Part shown: positions 22,895 to 32,790 of the stretch, one piece after another
How positions within the stretch are numbered: the first letter of the stretch is position 1
Layout of the letters: each line of letters begins with the position of its first letter
Source of the DNA: Calliopum simillimum
Taxonomy: Eukaryota > Arthropoda > Insecta > Diptera > Lauxaniidae
Length of the DNA: 64,000 nt
Direction of reading: 5' to 3'
Assembly (NCBI GenBank): GCA_951812925.1
Contig: OX638371.1
Location: 40,026,101 to 40,090,100 of the forward strand
The notes under the pieces: generated by a model
Told to the model about the DNA's origin: nothing
The model's database searches: none
Seen by the model: only the letters and a program-made list of their open reading frames with translations
Program-made: the position numbers and the translations under genes

Positions 22895-23781
22895 GGGTAA
22901 GGGAGGGAAATATGGACCACCCATCTTTCTTTTTTAAATAAAACCCAAAATACATAAAACAAAACAATTAATTTTATGTCATTCAGTAAAGGAAACAATT
23001 TGCCTTTATTTTGATGCACTTTTAGATAAATATCTCATCAGGATAAAGAAAAAAAAATTAAAAAACTGAAAATACTCAAAATGAAGATTAAAAAAAAGTG
23101 TAGTGTAATATGGACCATATAGTCCATTTGGTACAGAAGTTGTGTATAAAAATGTCACTTCCACATTCGGCACATTTTTCATGACTCCAAGAACGTCAGA
23201 TTACACATTCAACCCAAAATTCACCACGGCGATCTTCTGAGTGAAGGGTATTACATTATATGCATTTTTTGTAATTTTTTTCCTTTGTAGTTAACGAATT
23301 ACATAGAATGGCCATCAGACTCGTCATGAAAACTGCAACTAGATTCCCCATGTGAAAAAGATGATAAATACATTTGTTTTTGAGGCTTTTTTCTTTGGTG
23401 GTCCATATTACCCACAGCACGTGTTGGTGAAATAAATGTTTTTTTTATCAAAAACCCTTTTGATTAATGAACTTAATTGTGCTAATAAATTATAAATGGT
23501 ATTCACTGACTTCATATAATTAACCATTTATTTAAAAACGCTATGTCTTTAAAGTGAAATAATGAAATATACTCACTAGAAAAAAATTATCACTGATCTC
23601 TTTTTAGAAAAATCAACTTTACAGAAACATGCGACTTCACCGAACGCTAAAATCGCGCTATTATAAGCTTTAGGTATTAGCGTTAAGTTTGAACATGAAT
23701 AACGGTAAATCCTATGTATGCAGTTTGAAATAACCGTGTGGTCTATATTACCCACGTAGTCCATATTTCCCTCCCTTACCC
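22895..23781. mobile_element. 887-bp TIR element with TA flanks
   Basis: Inverted ends GGGTAAGGGAGGGAAATATG at 22895 and its complement ending at 23781, both next to TA (22893-22894; 23782-23783). The motif ATGGACCA / TGGTCCAT recurs inside several times. It has no coding sequence, so it is MITE-like. The TA duplication suggests, but does not prove, the Tc1/mariner or a related superfamily. Confidence 0.8.
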
Positions 23782-23783
23782 TA

Positions 23784-25108
23784 CTAATTTTTTTTTTTTA
23801 TTTAATATGAATCATCTATTATTTTTCTTGGCAAAGCGTACGTGTATAATTAAATTAAATTATAATTTATCAAAGTTGGAAAATATTTCCATTTCTCCAA
23901 TATTTGTTTATTGTGCAAAATTTTATGCTATAAAAATCGGAACAAGATTTTGAAATCTGGTTAGGGTAATTAATTTTTGGCTAGACCAAAGAAAATAACT
24001 TACTAGTTTTAAATTCGTATACTCATTAAGCATAGTTAATTTGAATCTTCAGACTGTCGCAAAATTAAGCACCTTCATATTAATTCGTTTAATCATTAAT
24101 ATTTCAGTGTTTGAATTATCAAATTATTAATGGTGGGAAGTACATGCATTGTGATTGTCTTTATTCAAATTCGAATTTCATTAATTTTATTTGCCTCGAG
24201 TTAGATTTTTTCCCACTCATTCTATTCAAACTAAAACTCATTAAGGTTTTTGCAGATTTTCATCCTCATTTGCAATTACAATTTGCAACAACAATGAGTT
24301 ACATAGAATTTTTAGAGGAAATCAAACAGAGTTCTTGTTGCTAGTAACAAGCAGAAGGATTTGGCGCACAATTGTAGGGTCTTAGGAGTGTGGAAATGAC
24401 ACTTAATTGCTGAATTCGTGTATTTAAACAGTTTGTCGCAAATTGTCCGCGCTACATACGAGTATACGTTATTTAAATAGAACATTTCAATAAGTTGCCT
24501 GATTGAAATGTTCTAATTAAAATTCAGAATACTCGCATTTATTTGTACAGTAGATGCATAGATATGTTCATGTACTCCGTACGTATGTAGGAGCTTATGT
24601 AAATATTGAATATTTAACTCAGTAAACAAGTTCAAAAAGATTCTGTTTGCTTATCTTTATGGTATTTTTTTTAAAGAACGTAGCATTTTTTCCATGATCA
24701 TACAAAATTTTATAATTTCCTCAAAAGTAACTAAATATATATTTATTGTTGTACATATATGAGATAATACGTGTTTGTTTGCTTAAATCTTGTTGCTTTA
24801 CACTCGGAAGAAATAATCTAAAGGTGAACCTTGAAAATTCGGTCGCCATAAATCATTTTTCACATATCACTTTAAAAAATACAAATTTTCAGATTCTTAG
24901 CTGAATGGCAACATATTAAAAAGAGTGCGGATTGTAAGTTCCATTCCCAGTTTTTGGAAATTTTTAATTTTTATACATTTGTTCAACTTTGGGGTAGTGT
25001 AACTTTTAAAAGGTTCCATATTTTCGGACAATTTTTATTTAAAACGAAATTAGGAAAAATAAATCTCAACCCTCAAAGGCCTGATTTTTTTTATTGAGCT
25101 GAAAAAAA
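23784..25108. other. AT-rich stretch, one small hairpin
   Basis: No coding sequence was recognised. The only structure I can support is the hairpin at 24478-24515. Confidence 0.45.
24478..24515. repeat. 14-bp perfect hairpin with 10-nt loop
   Basis: TAGAACATTTCAAT, loop AAGTTGCCTG, then ATTGAAATGTTCTA. After one mismatch on the outside, five further pairs (TTTAA/TTAAA) can form. It could be a MITE remnant or a small structured RNA. There is no evidence of expression. Confidence 0.6.
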
Positions 25109-25110
25109 TA

Positions 25111-25933
25111 GGGGAGTGTGGGGAGTTGTGCGACAGGTTTGGTTTTAGGAAAAAAAAAACTATGAAATTCATTTTTTTTTTGTAGCATCTCAGTATATAG
25201 AATCTCTAGTATGCCTCAAAACACAACTTCTGGCTAAAGGGTTCGGTTGAAATTTAAAAAAATCTAAAAGTTATGCTTGTTAGCGCAAAAGATGCGTTTT
25301 TGGGGAGTTGTGCAACACAGCAAAGAAAATTACATATTAAATTAACTCTTTGATTGCAGCTACTAAGGCATTGATATCACTCGCTGGTTTGCTGGTCTCA
25401 CGATAGTTATGACGTGGCATGATGACTATCTACAAAAATCACGAAAAACAACGAAATCAAGAAAAATACTAAATTCGGTGAACAAAATCCATCAAATTGC
25501 ATGAAACATACGAATTATTGACAAATAATGCGATATACGCATGAAAAATGCAAATTCGGGTTGAAAACTTTCTACATAATCAAAATGGCCACGGCGTCAT
25601 CGATACATCGAATGTTTATGGGTCATTACTTTCATGCGTTGGAAGGGTATTCACAAAGGAATGCTTTGTATATATTGACAATTATGATCAGTTTTAACAA
25701 GTGACTGAAAACACCGCAAACACAATATTCCAATGAAACTTTTCGACAAATTTTTCTACGCACAATGAAAAGCGACGCGAAGAATGTGTGCTGACGCGAC
25801 GAGTGCTTGTAAAATAGTTAGATCGTATCGAGGCAAACGATTGACGGTAGTTGGTCACATGAAAACTATTGTCAATTGACATTCATCGACGTGCTGCACA
25901 ACTCCCACTGTTGGAAAACTCCCCATTCTCCCC
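25111..25933. mobile_element. 823-bp TIR element with TA flanks (GGGGAG ends)
   Basis: Left end GGGGAGTGTGGGGAGTTGTG and right end, inverted, GGGGAGAATGGGGAGTTTTC, each adjoining TA (25109-25110; 25934-25935). A second inner match, GGGAGTTGTGC, occurs at both ends. No coding content was found (the 62-codon minus frame at 25694-25882 has no motif). Ends and size resemble the element at 22895-23781. Confidence 0.75.
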
Positions 25934-25975
25934 TATATGTTGTAAAACTCACGATTCTGAAAAAATCAAAAGGCA

Positions 25976-26955
25976 TTACATTAAGTTTGGTGGAAGTCTG
26001 AGAAACAGTTTTTTTTTATTCGAAAAACATAAATGTATCATACATTTCTGACATCTAACCTTTGTAGGGGATTTAAATTTTGGATGTTCGCATAGCGGTT
26101 TCCCGTCGTTGGTGTATTTCGGTAAATGACAAACTTTATCCAGACGTTTAGCAGCAATTTCAGATTCAAGATTGCTTGGTCGACCTTTTCCAACTCTCAT
26201 TTCAGTACAAGATTTTATCAAACAATGGGCAACTTCAGACACAAATTCATGCAATACTTTTATTGGCTCCGTTTGATTAGTCTCTGCATGATGTCGCTTG
26301 TATAAAATCCAGGCATTGATCATGGCCATATCGCACATGTGGTAAAACAAGCGATATGTCCACTTTCGTGACTTTATGCGGATATGACTACGACCGAGTG
26401 ACGAATCCAAGAGATCCACACCGCCAATACATTTGTTGTATTCATGAACAACATTTGGACATTGAATGCTTTCCATCACTTTCTTATTTTTATCATATGC
26501 CCTGGGCATTCTCGGGCGTTTCGCCAACAGCTAAAATATATGGCTTTACTCCGGCCATCATCGATGCCATATTTACCACCTTGTTGTCATTCCATGCCAC
26601 TGTTGTGACGTCGATTTCATGAAACGTTCCAACATATTCATCGTAATCACCTCGGCTTGAAAATTTCTGCTTTAATATGCATAACGGAATTCGTGGGCAG
26701 CGAACAGTTCCAAGCGAATATATGCCTTTTGTTCCCAAATACACCATCAACGGAAACGATGTGTAATAATTGTCGAAATATATTGCATGACTTACGAACC
26801 GAGGCCACCTACAATATTTGCAGACGCACCCAATTTTGGTTCATTTTCCTCACGATGGTCGTCGTCGCCTAAATAAGTTTCAAATGCATAGCAAAATCCA
26901 GAATCATCGCACATAAGAAACAATTTATCATCCCACGGGTGGGGGCTTGTCTTTA
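25976..26955 (-). pseudogene. piggyBac transposase, C-terminal two thirds
   Basis: The minus strand reads first TSPHPWDDKLFLMCDDSGFC, then YLGDDDHREENEPKLGASAN, matching the middle of piggyBac transposases (K-PH-WG-K...MCD.SGY...EpdLGaS.N). The first two blocks are separated from the next by a frameshift. The frame at 26493-26750 gives MVYLGTKGIYSLGTVRCPRI and TTVAWNDNKVVNMASMMAGV. The frame at 25976-26527 gives NKCIGGVDLLDSSLGRSHIR, where GGVDLLDS contains a catalytic Asp, then the palm segment, and finally a zinc-binding C-terminus (C...H...VRCQKCMIHLCF). The N-terminal third including the first catalytic Asp is missing because a Jockey-type insertion begins at about 26956. No TTAA-flanked ends were found. 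Confidence 0.9.
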
Positions 26956-28111
26956 TAACCGTTCTTTATTTATATATTTATTTCGATCTACAGAATAAAT
27001 CTTACAGTCTATAATCTTAATTTAATTAAATAAAACAAATAAATTAAGCTTAAATAAGTTTAAACTTAAATTAAAATTTAACAATTGGGAATAATTATTA
27101 CAAATATGAATACACTAAGCAATCGGTTCATTAAGAGCATAATTTGTCTTATGGACTTGATCTTCAAACATACGATTATGTCTTAAATTTTTATAAGGTA
27201 CATATAGCACAAATGAATCGGAAATCTCCTTACAATTAATTTTACCAGACAAAATATTATAAACAAAAGTTAAAGAAGAGGACACACGACGGTCTTTTAA
27301 ATACTGTGGCCCCAAGAGTTTTCGCCTTGAATCATAGCAAGGAACTCCATCTGGCCACTGCAGTTTATACAATGCAAACCTAGTACAATTTCTTTGAATT
27401 TTTTCAATTCTATCTGAGCTATCAGTATAGAAGGAATCCCAAATAATTGAGCAATACTCCAGAATGCTTCTTACCAAGGAAATATAAAGAGCTTTCACTG
27501 TCATGGGGTCTTTAAAATTTAAAGAATTTCTTTTGATAAAGCCTAACATAGCATAAGATTTAGAAACAGCATAATCATAATGAGATTTAAATGTGAAGCT
27601 GACAGATTTGTAAATATATGGGAGCAATGATGCAAATTTTCCAAGAATCGAGAAATAAACCAGACTTAAAACAAGAATTAAATAGATAAGTTAAGAATTT
27701 AACAATATTACTAGCACAGTTTTTAAAAAACATGGTGGGAAACCCATCTTTTTCATGTTTAAAACTAGGTTTTAAGCTAGAAATTGCATTTAAGACATCT
27801 TCCTCATTAACAGTAAAGATATTAATGAAATTTGAATTTTATGTAAGAACATCCCTCCCACACCAGGAAGTGTTCTCAAATTTTTCCTATACTTCTTGAA
27901 AAAATTTAGCAAAAAGATTGCATGACTGCAATTTATTTAGATTTAGAGTCACCAAATCTCATGCTTGCCGGAAAGCCTTTTGTTTTACGCTTATCATTTA
28001 GACTCAATACATCTTGCACTATTTTGTTGTTGCTCGCTAACGGGCATTTTTTGCAATCAAATTAACCCTTTTGTCACCTCGTTGACTAGTTGGTCCCTTC
28101 ATTTATAAACT

Positions 28112-28116
<5 letters not shown>
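26956..28116 (-). pseudogene. Jockey/CR1-type retrotransposon fragment, RT core deleted
   Basis: A minus-strand non-LTR fragment. Upstream (28080-27840) it encodes a decayed linker including KRKTKGFPASMRFGDSKS, then SLKPSFKHEKDGFPTMFFKN, the start of the RT domain. It then jumps at about 27630 to the thumb region SKSYAMLGFIKRNSLNFKDP and LVRSILEYCSIIWDSFY, so the catalytic palm with YADD has been deleted. The last frame (27115-27627, 170 codons) ends with VHKTNYALNEPIA, the usual C-terminus. The 3' UTR runs into AAATAAATATATAAATAAAG, a likely degenerate tail, at about 26960-27000, where it interrupts the piggyBac frame. Related to, but clearly different from, the plus-strand element at 28155. 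Confidence 0.85.

Positions 28117-28154
<38 letters not shown>
28117..28154. repeat. 38-bp poly-T tract
   Basis: An uninterrupted T run between the minus-strand Jockey fragment and the ATG region of the plus-strand element. Seen from the minus strand it is poly-A at the 5' side of the fragment, which is not where a retrotransposon tail belongs. It is therefore probably the tail of a third, lost element, or a product of inversion during integration. Confidence 0.95.
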
Positions 28155-28165
28155 CAATTGTATAA

Positions 28166-29077
28166 ATGATGGATTATTTTTCTTCTGATAATCTCCTAAC
28201 TTGCTCACTGGGTGAATGTTGCAAATGCCAAAATATTTTAAATCCTATGTTTTCTTGCTCTGGTCCTTGTGAACAGATGTTTCATGCACAGTGTGCTAAG
28301 CTTAATAAATCTGTTACGGATCTCTTATGTTCTGAGCGATCAGGTTTACAATGGTACTGTCCATCTTGTAGGGTCCTCTCTCCGTCGAATTTTTTTGACA
28401 AAATTAAAAAATTTGGGGAAAACTTAAACAATCTGAATATTGATTTCAGAGATATTATCAATAATTTTAATGATTATTCTCCTCAAATTGAAAAAAGTCT
28501 TAATGAGACTGTTATTGAAGAGACCTTACTTCATAATAATACTATCTCCGCGTCTTCTGTGGTTATTGCATCGACCCCGTCGGTACCAACTCACACCAAG
28601 AAATCTAAATCACCTAGAAAGAAAAGAAAACCAAGACGAAAGCTTGCTAAAAATTTCGACAATGCTGGTCCCCCAGCTAACTCATCTTCTTCTAATCCTA
28701 CAGCTTTGTCGAATTTGCCAAATAATATCCATCCAACCCCTTCATCATCAACCAATACCCAAGTTGTTGATTCGGTTGTTATCCCTGCCTCCTTGCGTGC
28801 ATTGCCTAAATCGAAATCAATCTTTGTTTCACGGCTGCACCCTGACACTATTAAAGAGTTTTTAAGACAGAATAAGGTCATTCCTCTTGACGCATATGTT
28901 TCATGTAGGAAACTTGGCAATAAGCCAACACATGCTTCCTTTAAAATAACGGTGGCTTCTGATCATTTTCCTGCGGTCTGCAATTCAAAAGTATGGGTCG
29001 ATAATGTCTTCATTTCTGAATTCAAAGAAACTAAGAAGACTGCTCGATTTTCTAACAAGCACAATTCAAAAAACTAA
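28166..29077 (+). CDS. Retrotransposon ORF1 protein with PHD finger
   Basis: A 303-residue protein that is fully open. Residues 18-68 form a PHD-like finger: C18-x2-C21, C31-x3-C35, H40-x2-C43, W63, C65-x2-C68. The middle (about 145-175) is highly basic (KKSKSPRKKRKPRRK), suggesting nucleic-acid binding or nuclear import. It is followed by a Ser/Pro/Asn-rich linker. From about residue 210 a compact segment (LRALPKSKSIFVSRLHPDTI to FISEFKET) resembles the RNA-binding C-terminal fold of such ORF1 proteins, by position. PHD fingers in ORF1 are known for CR1/Jockey-related elements, where the protein acts as RNA chaperone and chromatin contact. Start at the first ATG of an ATGATG pair. The stop follows a slippery heptamer directly. 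Confidence 0.88.
   Translation: MMDYFSSDNLLTCSLGECCKCQNILNPMFSCSGPCEQMFHAQCAKLNKSVTDLLCSERSGLQWYCPSCRVLSPSNFFDKIKKFGENLNNLNIDFRDIINNFNDYSPQIEKSLNETVIEETLLHNNTISASSVVIASTPSVPTHTKKSKSPRKKRKPRRKLAKNFDNAGPPANSSSSNPTALSNLPNNIHPTPSSSTNTQVVDSVVIPASLRALPKSKSIFVSRLHPDTIKEFLRQNKVIPLDAYVSCRKLGNKPTHASFKITVASDHFPAVCNSKVWVDNVFISEFKETKKTARFSNKHNSKN
29068..29074 (+). promoter_or_regulatory. Candidate -1 ribosomal frameshift heptamer A AAA AAC
   Basis: The last two sense codons of ORF1 are AAA AAC, preceded by A, then the TAA stop at 29075-29077. This fits the X-XXY-YYZ slippery rule exactly. A shift to -1 gives AAA AAA CTA AAT CGG, which enters the endonuclease frame without any stop and leads to RLSLYYQNVRGLRSK. 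No ATG precedes the endonuclease in its own frame before a TAA at about 29052, so frameshifting or re-initiation is required for its translation. Confidence 0.6.
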
Positions 29078-29751
29078 ATCGGCTATCCCTTTACTACCAA
29101 AATGTAAGGGGCCTTCGTTCAAAGACACATGATTTATTTTTAGCAACTCAGAATTTTTCTGATGATGCAATCATTTTTACCGAGACTTGGTTAAATAACA
29201 ATATACTGAACTCGGAGTTATTTGACAATAGTTTTAATGTCTTTAGAAGAGACAGACATACAAACGATCTTTCTCCAGTCGGTGGAGGTGTTTTAATAGC
29301 AATAAAAAATCATTTGACGAGTTCATTGTTTGAAATTCCCTGTGCATCTAACATTGAACTAATATGCGTTAAAGTTACTATTTGCAAGTCAAGTTTATTC
29401 ATTCTTAATACCTATATTCCTCCTAATAGTAGCATAGAAGTCTACGATAGTCTTGCACAGGCCGTAGAATACATTACTCAAAAACTTGACGTTAATGACG
29501 ACATTTTATTGTTAGGTGATTTCAATTTGCCTGACATAAAATGGACTTTGTCTGAGGATGACACATATTATTATGCGTCATGCCCTAAAACCCGACAACA
29601 ACAAATTTTTGTTGACGAAATTTTAACTGATTTACAACAAGTTAGTTGTATAACGAATTGTCACGGACGACAACTTGACTTGGTTTTGGCTACAGATAGT
29701 AGCAAGGTTGTTGTTAATAACGCCTTTAATGCCCTTAGCGTGACTTTTTGA
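29068..29751 (+). pseudogene. Endonuclease part of ORF2, C-terminal part lost
   Basis: The frame starting at the slippery site reads YYQNVRGLRSKTHDLF (conserved N and R of the first motif), DDAIIFTETWLNN (catalytic Glu), GGGVLIAIKNHL, then DDILLLGDFNLPDIKW (conserved D and N) and CHGRQLDLVLATDSS (LDL-x-L). This is the APE-type nuclease domain. It ends with NNAFNALSVTF and a TGA at 29749-29751, but the usual final block with the SDH catalytic pair is absent, and the next frame opens immediately. An internal deletion of some tens of residues plus frame change best explains this, so the nuclease should be inactive in this copy. Confidence 0.85.
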
Positions 29752-31838
29752 GGTTGAATAACATTTTGGGGAACAATGTCAATAATTTTTTAAACTTCTT
29801 TGAAAATAATACTTTAGATAATAGCATTAAATTTTTCTATAAAGAACTTTTTAAAGCTATAGCTTTGGCAGTGCCATATACTTTTAAATACATTAATAGC
29901 TCTTCATACCCTTGGTATACAAGAGACTTAAAGAAAATTCGTAATAGTCGTAACAGGGCTTGGAAAAAATATATCTGTAGTCAAAACCGAAACGATTTAG
30001 AAAATTACAACAAACTATTTGACGAATTTAAATTAAAATCAGCTTCTGTTTATTCTGAGTATTTGAATAAAATGAAGCTGAACATTCTTCTAGACCCCAA
30101 GAATTTTTGGGGATTTATTAATTCAAAAAAAAAATCGGACGGTTTTCCAACTGAGTTCAAGATTGGTAACGGGCTTACCAGCAACCCCGAAATAATTGCG
30201 GGTTTGTTTGCTAATTTATTTAAAAATTCTTTTTCAACAGATTTATTTAGCCCTAATGTCGCCTATTTTGAATTCATGGAAACTGACCCGAAAGTTTCAT
30301 TTAATGCAATATCTTTCTCGCCTGAACTCGTGGAGAAATATATTGCATCTATTGATGACGATCTTGGAAGTGGACCTGATGGTGTTCCAGCAACATTATT
30401 AATTAATTGTAGATCTATCTTGAGTCATCCACTCAGCTTTTTATTTAATAAATCTATTAACGATAATTATTTTCCTCAATTTTGGAAGGAATCATTCATA
30501 AGTCCAATCTTTAAGAAAGGATGTAAAAATGATGTTTCAAATTACAGGCCCATAGCCAAGCTATCATCAATACCGAAGCTTTTTGAAAAAATTATATATG
30601 ATCAAGTCAAGGTGTGCTGTGGTGAAGTCATTACATCACGTCAGCATGGTTTTGTTAATGGCAGATCTACAGTATCTAACCTTCTTGATTTCACTTCTTT
30701 TACATTAAACTCTTTGGACTCTGGTGGACAAGTTGACTGTATCTACACAGATTTCAGTAAAGCATTTGACAAACTACCACATAACTTAATTTTGTTTAAA
30801 TTAAAAAAGCTTGGATTTCCTTTAAATTTTGTCAGTTGGATCGAATCTTATTTGTCTGATCGTTCATATCAAATAAGATTTCGGAAGGTGTTGTCACCTC
30901 CATTTACTGCGTCTTCAGGTGTTCCACAAGGAAGCCACTTGGGACCTCTCCTGTTTATTTTAACCATAAATGATGTTACTCACATTATAAAAAACTCTCA
31001 TTTGCTAATATATGCAGATGATATGAAGATATACAGGATCGTGAAGGGAGATGAAGACAGTTTCCTACTTCAGTCTGACTTGAAATCTTTTGAAGTTTGG
31101 TGTTGTAAAAATAGCTTAAATCTTAATTCTGATAAATGCCAAACAATAACTTTTTCTAGAAAAAATAATACTGTAGAGTTTAATTATAAATTTAATGATA
31201 AACAAATTAGTCGTGTCGATTCAGTCAAAGACCTTGGTATACATTATGATGTTAAACTAACTTTCAATGAACATATTAATCAAATTTGTAAAAAATCTTC
31301 ATCACTGCTTGGCTTTATTAAACGATGGGCAAAAGAATTTAATAGCCCTTTAGTAACGGTGACTTTATACAACACAATTGTGCGTCCTCACTTAGAGTAC
31401 GCTAGCCAAGTTTGGTCACCATTTTATAATATACATATTGATAGAATTGAAAGAATTCAAAAAAATTTTGTTCGTTTTGCTCTTAAAGGCTTTAATTGGA
31501 CGGATTCTTCAAACCTTCCTCCTTATGAGGATCGTTTGATGTTGTTACGTATGCAGTCTTTGAGTACGCGTAGAAATATAGCAGATATACTTTATCTGCA
31601 TCAGCTTATTACAGGGTCTCTTGCCGCACCAGAGCTTCTTAAATATATTTATTTTAATGCTAACCGAAGAAGTAATCGTAATTCTAATCAATTATTTTAT
31701 CAACCGGTTAGTAGAACCAATTATATGGCTTCAGCCCCTTTTAACCGCATGACAACTCTTATTAATCATTGCGAAGTATATAGTATTAGCTTGTCAAAAG
31801 GTCAACTCAAACTTAGATTGAAAAATTATTATAATTAA
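29748..31838 (+). CDS. Reverse transcriptase part of ORF2, open frame of about 696 codons
   Basis: The longest intact frame in the window. Order of motifs: linker WYTRDLKKIRNSRNRAWKKY, LGSGPDGVPATLL (RT 1), FKKGCKNDVSNYRPIAKLSS (RT 2), QHGFVNGRSTVSNL, YTDFSKAFDKLPHNL with the first catalytic Asp at about residue 335, GVPQGSHLGPLLF, YADD at residues 422-425 with the other two catalytic Asp, then VKDLGIHYDVKLTFNEH and the thumb (SLLGFIKRWAKEF, RPHLEYASQVWSPFY), ending KLRLKNYYN. It would make cDNA at a nicked target in the nucleus. No stop or frameshift is visible in the polymerase itself. The first codons shown (TTG AGG TTG) are not a genuine start, since this frame was originally joined to the endonuclease. 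Confidence 0.92.
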   Translation: MRLNNILGNNVNNFLNFFENNTLDNSIKFFYKELFKAIALAVPYTFKYINSSSYPWYTRDLKKIRNSRNRAWKKYICSQNRNDLENYNKLFDEFKLKSASVYSEYLNKMKLNILLDPKNFWGFINSKKKSDGFPTEFKIGNGLTSNPEIIAGLFANLFKNSFSTDLFSPNVAYFEFMETDPKVSFNAISFSPELVEKYIASIDDDLGSGPDGVPATLLINCRSILSHPLSFLFNKSINDNYFPQFWKESFISPIFKKGCKNDVSNYRPIAKLSSIPKLFEKIIYDQVKVCCGEVITSRQHGFVNGRSTVSNLLDFTSFTLNSLDSGGQVDCIYTDFSKAFDKLPHNLILFKLKKLGFPLNFVSWIESYLSDRSYQIRFRKVLSPPFTASSGVPQGSHLGPLLFILTINDVTHIIKNSHLLIYADDMKIYRIVKGDEDSFLLQSDLKSFEVWCCKNSLNLNSDKCQTITFSRKNNTVEFNYKFNDKQISRVDSVKDLGIHYDVKLTFNEHINQICKKSSSLLGFIKRWAKEFNSPLVTVTLYNTIVRPHLEYASQVWSPFYNIHIDRIERIQKNFVRFALKGFNWTDSSNLPPYEDRLMLLRMQSLSTRRNIADILYLHQLITGSLAAPELLKYIYFNANRRSNRNSNQLFYQPVSRTNYMASAPFNRMTTLINHCEVYSISLSKGQLKLRLKNYYN

Positions 31839-31900
31839 ATTTGTTGGTTATTGGTTGTTTTTTATTTATGTTTGTGTTGTCCGAGCCCCACAGCATGCAG

Positions 31901-32250
31901 GGTTAATTTTTTCTAACATTTATTCCTTTGATCATGTTATTACATACATACAACTGCATTTATGCATCTGTACTTATGTATAAATGTGATCTGAGTGGGT
32001 ATGTTGAGAAAGTGCGAAAAAGCTAAGAAAAAATTATAAAAAAAATAATAATAACACATTAAAACTCATAATTTTTTCACTTCCACAATATTTAATAAGC
32101 TTTACTTGATTTAAAGCTTGAAGCTAAATAGTCAAGAAGGCTAATAGCTGTAGTAGCTAAACTCTATACATAAAACTTAAAACTTAACTACTGCCAAAAA
32201 TATTTCTGATTAGATTTTGGTCGAGATTCAACCATTAAAATATGGTGCCG
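31901..32250. other. AT-rich spacer
   Basis: No coding sequence or repeat pairing recognised, apart from AT microsatellite-like stretches. Confidence 0.45.
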
Positions 32251-32790
32251 TGACATAATCCCCACGGACATAATCCCCATTCACGATATGGGGATTATGT
32301 CCGCAAGTTATTCGGACATAATCCCCATTTTTTCAATGGGGATTATGTCCGCAAGTATTTCGGACATAATCCCCAGGAAAAAACGGACATAGTCCCCATA
32401 ACGATATTTTGTTATTGACCACAGAAGCAGCTCAGAATTTACAACTCCCAAAAATTCCACAGTAATTTTACATAAGGGTAGGGGTAAGTGGGCGGCCTGC
32501 GGCCGCAGCTCAGGATTTAAAACTCCCAAAAATCCAACACCGGCTTCGCGGCGGCCTTCGGCCGCGGATCAGTCTATAACATCCAACACTATATAAATTT
32601 TTTAAATGGATTATTGCAAAAATTTTGTTCAATCTTAATTAAATTTTTCGGACATAACCCCCGTTGGGATTATGTCCGAAAAATTTGCGGACATAACCCC
32701 CATGGCCAAAATGGGGATTATGACCGAAAAATTTTCGGACATAATCCCCATTTACGAAATGGGGATTATGTCCGTTGGGATTATGTCCGG
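32251..32790. repeat. 48-bp hairpin array element
   Basis: Two clusters of hairpins flank a 240-bp core. Each full unit is CGGACATAATCCCCAT, a 7-nt loop, ATGGGGATTATGTCCG, then a 9-nt spacer (CAAGTTATT-like or AAAAATTTT). Full hairpins lie at 32265-32303 and 32313-32351 (left) and 32688-32726 and 32736-32774 (right), each cluster with a period of 48 bp. Partial units occur at 32250, 32361, 32649 and 32775. The four 7-nt loops all differ (TCACGAT, TTTTTCA, GGCCAAA, TTACGAA). The core holds two direct copies of CAGCTCAG-ATTT-AAACTCCCAAAAA, and two GC-rich hairpins GCGGCC-N3-GGCCGC. No coding content. It is probably a non-autonomous transposon with iterated termini. Confidence 0.9.

Larger units (their letters stand above)
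28155..31900 (+). mobile_element. Nearly complete Jockey/CR1-type non-LTR retrotransposon
   Basis: Layout: short leader, ORF1 with a PHD-type zinc finger (28166-29077), -1 frameshift signal, endonuclease (29068-29751), a short break, and an intact reverse transcriptase frame (29748-31838), then a brief 3' UTR. No poly-A tail or target duplication is evident. The end is set arbitrarily near 31900. Endonuclease plus RT with YADD, together with a PHD-finger ORF1, fits the Jockey superfamily (CR1/Jockey-related clades). I cannot name the family. Confidence 0.85.

Noticed and set aside
23030..23041. CTGATGAG core on the minus strand, a possible fourth hammerhead
   Set aside because: No GAAA follows a stable stem II (TAAA instead) and no cleavage triplet in position.
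32251..32790. CRISPR-like array appearance
   Set aside because: Units are hairpins with 7-nt loops and 9-nt spacers, far too short for spacers, and the genome is eukaryotic.
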